A DNA stretch of 64,000 bases from the NCBI GenBank assembly GCA_900319235.1, contig ONNR01000010.1, positions 62,001-126,000 of the forward strand, given 5' to 3'. A program made the position numbers and the translations under genes. The notes under the pieces are model-generated. The model was given only the letters and a program-made list of their open reading frames with translations. It was not told the origin of the DNA and searched no databases. Shown piece by piece: positions 59,512 to 64,000 of this stretch (position 1 is the stretch's first letter; every line of letters starts with the position of its first letter). The DNA is from an uncultured Prevotellaceae bacterium (GTDB lineage Bacteria; Bacteroidota; Bacteroidia; Bacteroidales; UBA3663).

Positions 59512-59565
59512 TTCTAGATTGTCTAGATATTCTAGAGAGTCTAGATTATCTAGATGTTCTAGAAG
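59512..59565. repeat. Six 9-bp TCTAGA-core repeats between hutU and hutH
   Basis: TTCTAGATT, GTCTAGATA, TTCTAGAGA, GTCTAGATT, ATCTAGATG and TTCTAGAAG run without gaps. The last unit overlaps the end of hutU, so the repeat core supplies the final Phe codon and TAG stop (TTC TAG) of hutU. Confidence 0.9.
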
Positions 59566-61565
59566 GAAGCCGAATCGATGATATCGTCATCGACAAGGTT
59601 GGGGAGGGTAACTTGGAGGTCGGGGGTGCGATCCATCTCGCGACGGATAGCGTCGATGGAGCCTTGGTTGCGGGCCCATGCGCGCCGGGTGATGCCGTTG
59701 TTGACGTCCCAGAAGAGCATCTCGCGAATGTTGCGATCGGCTTGATCTGAGCCATCGACCACCATACCGAAGCCACCGTTGATGACTTCGCCCCAGCCTA
59801 CTCCGCCGCCATTGTGGATGCTGACCCAGGTGGCTCCGCGGAAACTGTCACCGATGACGTTCTGTATGGCCATGTCGGCACAGAACTGCGAGCCGTCGTA
59901 GATGTTGGATGTCTCGCGGAAAGGCGAGTCGGTGCCCGAGACGTCGTGATGGTCGCGGCCAAGGACGACGGGAGCATGCAGTTCGCCGCGACGTACGGCA
60001 TCGTTGAAGGCCAGGGCAATGCGTGTGCGGCCTTCGCAGTCGGCATAAAGGATGCGTGCCTGTGAACCCACGACGAGGTGGTTGCGACCTGCTTCGCGTA
60101 TCCAGTGGATGTTGTCGTCGAGTTGGTTTGCGATGTCGGCGGGGGCATGGCGACGCTCGTCTTCGAGCACTTCGGTCGCAAGTCGGTCGGTGACCTCAAG
60201 GTCATGCGGGTCACATGAGGTGCATACCCAACGGAATGGTCCAAAGCCATAGTCGAAGAACATGGGGCCCATGATGTCCTGCACGTAGGAAGGATAGCGG
60301 AAACGCCCGTCGGGCAGCATAATGTCGGCTCCTGCACGGCTGGACTGGAGGAGGAATGCGTTGCCGTAGTCAAAGAAGTACATGCCGCGAGCCGTAAGCC
60401 GATTGATGGCAGCCACCTGTCGACGCAACGAAGCCTCGACACATTGCTTGAAGCGGGCGGGATCGTCGGCCATCATGCGCTTGCTTTCTTCGAAAGTGAG
60501 TCCCACGGGATAGTAGCCACCTGCCCACGGGTTGTGGAGCGAAGTCTGGTCGGAACCGAGGTTCACCTCGATATCCTCGTCGGCAAGACGTTCCCAAAGG
60601 TCGACGACGTTGCCGACATAGGCCATTGAGACGGTGCGCCTTTCGGCTACGGCTTTGCGCACAGCGGGGATGAGTTCGTCGAGATTGGTATGCAACTCAT
60701 CGACCCATCCTTGTTCGTATCGTTTCTCTGCCGCCTTGGGATTGATTTCGGCAATGACGCTCACCACGCCTGCGATATTGCCAGCCTTGGGCTGGGCACC
60801 GCTCATGCCGCCAAGACCTGAACTGACGAAGAGCGGAATGCAGTCCTTGCGGCCTTGCATGACACGTCGGGCCGCGTTGAGCACGGTGATGGTGGTGCCA
60901 TGTACGATGCCCTGCGGACCTATATACATATACGAACCTGCGGTCATCTGTCCGTATTGGCTAACGCCGAGTGCGTTGTCGCGTTCCCAGTCATCGGGTT
61001 TCGAATAGTTGGGAATCACCATTCCGTTGGTGACAACGACACGTGGGGCACCAGGGTGTGATGGGAAAAGTCCGAGGGGATGTCCCGAGTACATCACAAG
61101 GGTCTGATGGTCGGTCATCTCGCTGAGGTATTTCATCACGAGGCGGTACTGTGCCCAGTTCATGAAGACCGAGCCGTTGCCTCCGTAGGTGATGAGTTCG
61201 TGAGGATGCTGGGCAACGCGTGGGTCGAGGTTGTTCTGGATCATCAGCATGATAGCAGCAGCCTGCCGGCTTCGATGCGGATAGTCGCCGATGGGGCGTG
61301 CCTTCATCTCGTAACGGGGACGGTAGCGGTACATGTAGATACGACCATAGGTGCGGAGTTCTTCCGCAAACTCGGGGGCAAGCGCAGCGTGGAACTTCTT
61401 GGGGAAATATCGCAAGGCATTGCGCAAGGCAAGGCGCTTCTGTTCGGGAGTCAGAATGTCCTTGCGACGTGGTGCATGGTTGATGTCGGGATCGTATGCC
61501 TGCGGTTCGGGCAGGTAGTCGGGGATGCCGGCTTGGATGTCGGCTTGGAATTCTTGGAGGGTCAT
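59559..61565 (-). CDS. hutU: Urocanate hydratase
   Basis: A 668-residue enzyme that adds water to urocanate using bound NAD+, giving imidazolonepropionate. Clear blocks: HPHELITYGGNGSVFMNWAQYRLVMKYLSEM, VMYSGHPLGLFPSHPGAPR, GQMTAGSYMYIGPQGIVHGTTITVLNAARR, VSSGLGGMSGAQPKAGNIAGVVSVIAEI, GSDQTSLHNPWAGGYYPVGL and IHNGGGVGWGEVINGGFGM. Length is that of the larger Bacteroidales form (bacterial hutU is often about 560). It starts 4 bp after the FTCD stop. Its own stop codon comes from the repeat tract at 59512-59565. Confidence 0.96.
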   Translation of the reverse strand: MTLQEFQADIQAGIPDYLPEPQAYDPDINHAPRRKDILTPEQKRLALRNALRYFPKKFHAALAPEFAEELRTYGRIYMYRYRPRYEMKARPIGDYPHRSRQAAAIMLMIQNNLDPRVAQHPHELITYGGNGSVFMNWAQYRLVMKYLSEMTDHQTLVMYSGHPLGLFPSHPGAPRVVVTNGMVIPNYSKPDDWERDNALGVSQYGQMTAGSYMYIGPQGIVHGTTITVLNAARRVMQGRKDCIPLFVSSGLGGMSGAQPKAGNIAGVVSVIAEINPKAAEKRYEQGWVDELHTNLDELIPAVRKAVAERRTVSMAYVGNVVDLWERLADEDIEVNLGSDQTSLHNPWAGGYYPVGLTFEESKRMMADDPARFKQCVEASLRRQVAAINRLTARGMYFFDYGNAFLLQSSRAGADIMLPDGRFRYPSYVQDIMGPMFFDYGFGPFRWVCTSCDPHDLEVTDRLATEVLEDERRHAPADIANQLDDNIHWIREAGRNHLVVGSQARILYADCEGRTRIALAFNDAVRRGELHAPVVLGRDHHDVSGTDSPFRETSNIYDGSQFCADMAIQNVIGDSFRGATWVSIHNGGGVGWGEVINGGFGMVVDGSDQADRNIREMLFWDVNNGITRRAWARNQGSIDAIRREMDRTPDLQVTLPNLVDDDIIDSASF

Positions 61566-61569
61566 AAGG

Positions 61570-63267
61570 TTAAATCTTTTCTTCGACGATGCGGGTGATT
61601 TCTTTTTCTTCGAGGTCTGCCTTCAAGGCGATGTCGTTGGCTTCAAATACGAGACGTTCGGCGGTGGGCCGGTCCTTGAGCGATGCGGCATTGATCTTGA
61701 CGTTGAGGCAGGCGCCACGCACGGCAGCACGGATGGCGAGAGCCCCCACGCCGGCATCCGAAGCGCTGGCTGGGTTGCCGGTAAGTGCCATTGCACGACA
61801 GATGCCGAAGCCACGGAATGCCGTCTTCATGGTTTCGAGAGGTACTTGTGTGGCAAAAAGTGTGGCTCGCTGGATTGCCTCCGAGCGAAGACGTTTCTCT
61901 TCGTCATTGCCACGTGGCATACCGAAGGCACTCATAAGGCCGTTGAAGGCATCGGTGTCCTTGTCGACCAGGACGAGCAGTTCTGCCATGATCTTTTGTC
62001 CCTGATCTGCCCATTCGCTGAATTCGCGCCAATGTTCGTCCCAACCGCGCTTGTGGCTCGAAAGGTTGGCAACCATGGTGCCGAGCGCAGCACCAAGGGC
62101 ACCCATATAGGCTGAGATGGAACCGCCGCCTGGTGCGGGTGATTCGCGTGAAGTCTCTTCGGCAAAGCCTTTGACCGTCAGATTGACAAGACGTCTGGCC
62201 TTCTGGTCGTCTTCGAGCAGGAATTCGATGACCTTCTCGCGCGGGTTGAAGGGCTTGAGGTCGTCGAGGCCCATCGAACGGATGGCAATGCGGATGATGT
62301 CGTCCTCGGGGATGCCTGTCGAACGTTGTTGTTTGGCAAGGAAGTAGCGGCCTGCCTCGATGAGCGTGCGTTTGGGGATAAGCCCGACGATTTCGGTGCC
62401 TGTGACGCGCAGACCGCGAAGGCCCGCGCAGCGACATACTTCGTCGAAGGCAACGTGGAGCGGGGTGACGTTGATGTCGGTGATGTTCATCGAAACCTGT
62501 GCGATGCCATATTCGTCGATGTACCAGCCGATGGCCTTGGTCCCCTTGAGCGTACCAGGTATCATGAGCGGCTTGCCATCGGCATCCTTGAGCGGCTTGC
62601 CGGTAAGAGTACCTCCCTCGCGCTGAGGACGACCTTTCTCGCGTACGTCGAAGGCGATGGCATTGGCGCGGCGGGTGGAAGTGGTGTTGAGGTTGAAGTT
62701 GACGGCAATGAGGAAGTCGCGCGCTCCCACTACGGTGCAACCTGTGCGGGCAACGTCGGCATCGAAAGGCCGTGCTCCGTAGTCGGGAGCTGTGTCGGGT
62801 GAGGCAAGTTTGTCGGCCAGTGCCTCGTATTCGCCTGCACGGCACACGGCCAGGTTCTTGCGTTCGGGACGCAGGGCTGCAGCTTCGTAACAATAGGTGG
62901 GGATGCGCAGTTCGTCGGCGATGCGACGCGCCAGGGTGCGCGCGAGGGCAGCACATTCCTCAAGCGTGATGCCCGCTACGGGAATAAGGGGCAGTACGTC
63001 GGTGGCACCCATGCGTGGATGGGCACCATGATGATGTCGCATGTCGATGAGACGGCCGGCAAGGGAAACAGCGCGAAATGCCGCTTCGCAAACGGCTTCG
63101 GGCGAACCGACAAAGGTAACAACGGTGCGATTGGTAGCCTCGCCGGGATCTACGTCGAGTAGCTTGACGCCTTCGCAGCCCTCGATTTCGGCGCGAATGG
63201 CACGGATAATGTTCATGTCGCGTCCCTCACTGAAGTTGGGGACACATTCGATGATGCGGTTTTCCAT
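61570..63267 (-). CDS. Bifunctional glutamate formiminotransferase/formiminotetrahydrofolate cyclodeaminase
   Basis: The frame opens at 63369, but MENRIIECVPNFSEG at 63267 is the conserved start, giving 565 residues. Residues 1-300 are the formiminotransferase (NFSEGRDMNIIRAIRAEI, LIDMRHHHGAHPRMGATDVLPLIPV, DFLIAVNFNLNT); residues about 360-565 are the cyclodeaminase (EETSRESPAPGGGSISAYMGALGAALGTMVANLS). It moves the formimino group from formiminoglutamate to tetrahydrofolate and closes the ring to methenyl-THF, freeing glutamate. First gene of the hut operon; with hutU, hutH and hutI the pathway is complete without HutF/HutG. Confidence 0.94.
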   Translation of the reverse strand: MENRIIECVPNFSEGRDMNIIRAIRAEIEGCEGVKLLDVDPGEATNRTVVTFVGSPEAVCEAAFRAVSLAGRLIDMRHHHGAHPRMGATDVLPLIPVAGITLEECAALARTLARRIADELRIPTYCYEAAALRPERKNLAVCRAGEYEALADKLASPDTAPDYGARPFDADVARTGCTVVGARDFLIAVNFNLNTTSTRRANAIAFDVREKGRPQREGGTLTGKPLKDADGKPLMIPGTLKGTKAIGWYIDEYGIAQVSMNITDINVTPLHVAFDEVCRCAGLRGLRVTGTEIVGLIPKRTLIEAGRYFLAKQQRSTGIPEDDIIRIAIRSMGLDDLKPFNPREKVIEFLLEDDQKARRLVNLTVKGFAEETSRESPAPGGGSISAYMGALGAALGTMVANLSSHKRGWDEHWREFSEWADQGQKIMAELLVLVDKDTDAFNGLMSAFGMPRGNDEEKRLRSEAIQRATLFATQVPLETMKTAFRGFGICRAMALTGNPASASDAGVGALAIRAAVRGACLNVKINAASLKDRPTAERLVFEANDIALKADLEEKEITRIVEEKI

Positions 63268-63327
63268 CTTGGGAGAATAAACGGTTATGGGTGATGGGTT
63301 AACGGTTTTGTGATTCGAATAGCACGG

Positions 63328-63359
63328 CAAATTTAACCAATTCTGCAAGAATATGCAAG
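63328..63359 (-). promoter_or_regulatory. Promoter of the hut operon
   Basis: Minus strand: CTTG (63356-63359, one mismatch to TTTG), 20 bases, then TAAATTTG (63328-63335), 60 bases upstream of the FTCD start. It supports the start at 63267. Confidence 0.6.
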
Positions 63360-63509
63360 TATTTTGCAAAGATTCTTCTGCCTTCGGTCGAAAAAGGAAC
63401 GTTTTGGCAAATTTTGACAGCCGAAGTTGGAGAAATTGGCATCTATGGATGTAAAAAGGGGCAGATAATTGCCTTTTTTGTTGAATTTCTTGGATGAAGT
63501 GGATTAAAA
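63360..63509. other. Non-coding part of the region between the hut promoter and the small unit
   Basis: I see no gene here, only AT-rich sequence between two outward-facing promoters. Confidence 0.5.
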
Positions 63510-63541
63510 TTTGGAAAAACGAAAAAGAACGCTTATATTTG
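63510..63541 (+). promoter_or_regulatory. Promoter of a small transcription unit
   Basis: TTTG at 63510-63513, 20 bases, TATATTTG at 63534-63541: a full match to the Bacteroidetes consensus, pointing into a 130-bp stretch that ends in a terminator. Confidence 0.72.
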
Positions 63542-63560
63542 CAGCAGTTGTTAGGCTATT

Positions 63561-63620
63561 ATGGCCACAGAATCTCATTTTTACTACAAGGTATGGTTCC
63601 TAATAGATAAGCAAAATTAA
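63561..63620 (+). CDS. Possible 19-residue small protein or leader peptide
   Basis: An ATG 20 bases behind the -7 element opens a 19-codon frame (MATESHFYYKVWFLIDKQN) ending in TAA, just before a hairpin terminator. It contains no repeats and has a hydrophobic-aromatic middle (FYYKVWFLI). I recognise no family. Alternatively the unit is a non-coding RNA of about 120 bases; the frame may be chance. The unit points towards, and ends against, the regulator gene on the other strand. Confidence 0.3.
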   Translation: MATESHFYYKVWFLIDKQN

Positions 63621-63632
63621 TGTTTACTACGA

Positions 63633-63671
63633 AGACAGGCGTGACCGTGAGGCCGCGCCTGTCTGCTTTTC
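63633..63671 (+). terminator. Terminator of the small transcription unit
   Basis: AGACAGGCG (63633-63641) pairs with CGCCTGTCT (63656-63664) and is followed by GCTTTTCC. It lies 1-2 bp before the convergent regulator stop and may serve both directions. Confidence 0.75.
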
Positions 63672-63672
63672 C

Positions 63673-64000
63673 TTATCCCTTGTATTCGCTGGGCAGGACA
63701 CCAAACTGCTTCTTGAAACTGGCTGCGAAGTGCGACGAACTGCTGAAACCCGTCAGTTCGCCGATGTAGGCAATCTTCTCCTTGCCCTCGCGTATCATCT
63801 CTGCAGCACGGTTGAGACGATAGGTGCGGAAGAAGGCATTGGGCGACTGTCCCACCAGGCTCTGCATCTTGTAGTACAGTTTCGATCGGCTCATCGCCAC
63901 CACGTCGAGCAGCTGGGGCAGGTCGAGTTCGGCATCGGAGATGTGTTCCTCCATGAAGGCGTAAAGTCTGGTCATGAATACGGAGTCCTGTTCGAGGATG
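63673..64000 (-). CDS. AraC-type DNA-binding C-terminus, probably of a hybrid two-component regulator (partial)
   Basis: The frame is open from the stop at 63673 to the window edge, so only the last 109 or so residues are seen. They form an AraC double helix-turn-helix: LDLPQLLDVVAMSRSKLYYKMQSLVGQSPNAFFRTYRLNRAAEMIREGKEKIAYIGELTGFSSSSHFAASFKKQFGVLPSEYKG. The preceding residues (DSVFMTRLYAFMEEHISDAEL) match the linker that joins a receiver to this domain in Bacteroidales hybrid two-component systems. The sensor part and its target locus lie to the right of the window. Confidence 0.85.
   Translation of the reverse strand, partial: ILEQDSVFMTRLYAFMEEHISDAELDLPQLLDVVAMSRSKLYYKMQSLVGQSPNAFFRTYRLNRAAEMIREGKEKIAYIGELTGFSSSSHFAASFKKQFGVLPSEYKG

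Noticed and set aside
63268..63369. Longer N-terminus for the formiminotransferase-cyclodeaminase
   Set aside because: The conserved family start is MENRIIECVPNFSEG and the promoter -7 element lies inside the extension.

Overview
The window looks like a chromosomal segment from a Bacteroidales bacterium, most probably Prevotellaceae or a close relative. Evidence: SusC/SusD pairs, secreted proteins with type IX-like C-terminal tails, LytTR and AraC/HTCS-type regulators, and repeated promoters of the Bacteroidetes form TTTG-N20/21-TAnnTTTG. No phage, plasmid, transposase or CRISPR array is seen. Species cannot be fixed from the sequence.

Layout. 1-7588 (all minus): an acetylated beta-mannan utilisation locus. 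An AraC regulator leads an operon with a sialate-esterase-type acetylesterase, a GH5 mannanase lipoprotein, a CE7-type acetyl esterase and a Rid/chorismatase-like protein; a SusC gene with its own promoter follows and runs off the left edge. 7600-10264 (plus): DUF1846 protein and an EamA exporter carrying an in-frame palindromic insertion. 10347-19131 (minus): three secreted surface proteins (M6 protease, Omp28/thioredoxin-like protein, giant adhesin). 19213-30950 (minus): housekeeping and proteolysis: MATE exporter, membrane protein, purD, dipeptidyl peptidase, rRNA methyltransferase, serine acetyltransferase, C1 aminopeptidase, S41 protease. 31103-36641 (plus): outer-membrane barrel, topoisomerase IV subunit A, DUF3316-like protein, S41 lipoprotein. 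36705-37481: tRNA-Leu(TAG), stacked hairpins, a 42-bp minisatellite. 37517-38428 (minus): a secreted protein.

38656-52515 (plus) is the most interesting locus: a rhamnogalacturonan-type PUL with a CE12 esterase, a tandem double-SGNH esterase, a Ser-type sulfatase, a 1389-residue protein joining a GH28 polygalacturonase to a GH106-like rhamnosidase, and a SusC/SusD pair whose SusC appears to lack its signal-cleavage region. Esterases would remove acetyl groups, GH28 and GH106 would take alternating GalA and Rha from the backbone, and SusCD would import oligomers. 52743-56747 (plus): manC, argB and a LytS/LytTR two-component pair. 56754-63267 (minus): complete hut pathway (His to Glu via formiminoglutamate). 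63510-64000: a small promoter-terminator unit and the end of an AraC-type regulator, probably an HTCS.

The most unusual overall signal is a dispersed set of degenerate tandem repeats with a unit of about 9-10 bp, each tract built on its own core (TTCGAA, TCTAGA, TTCCGG, GGTTAAGAAA). They lie almost only between co-directional genes, and three tracts lie inside genes with an exact 9-bp unit that keeps the frame.
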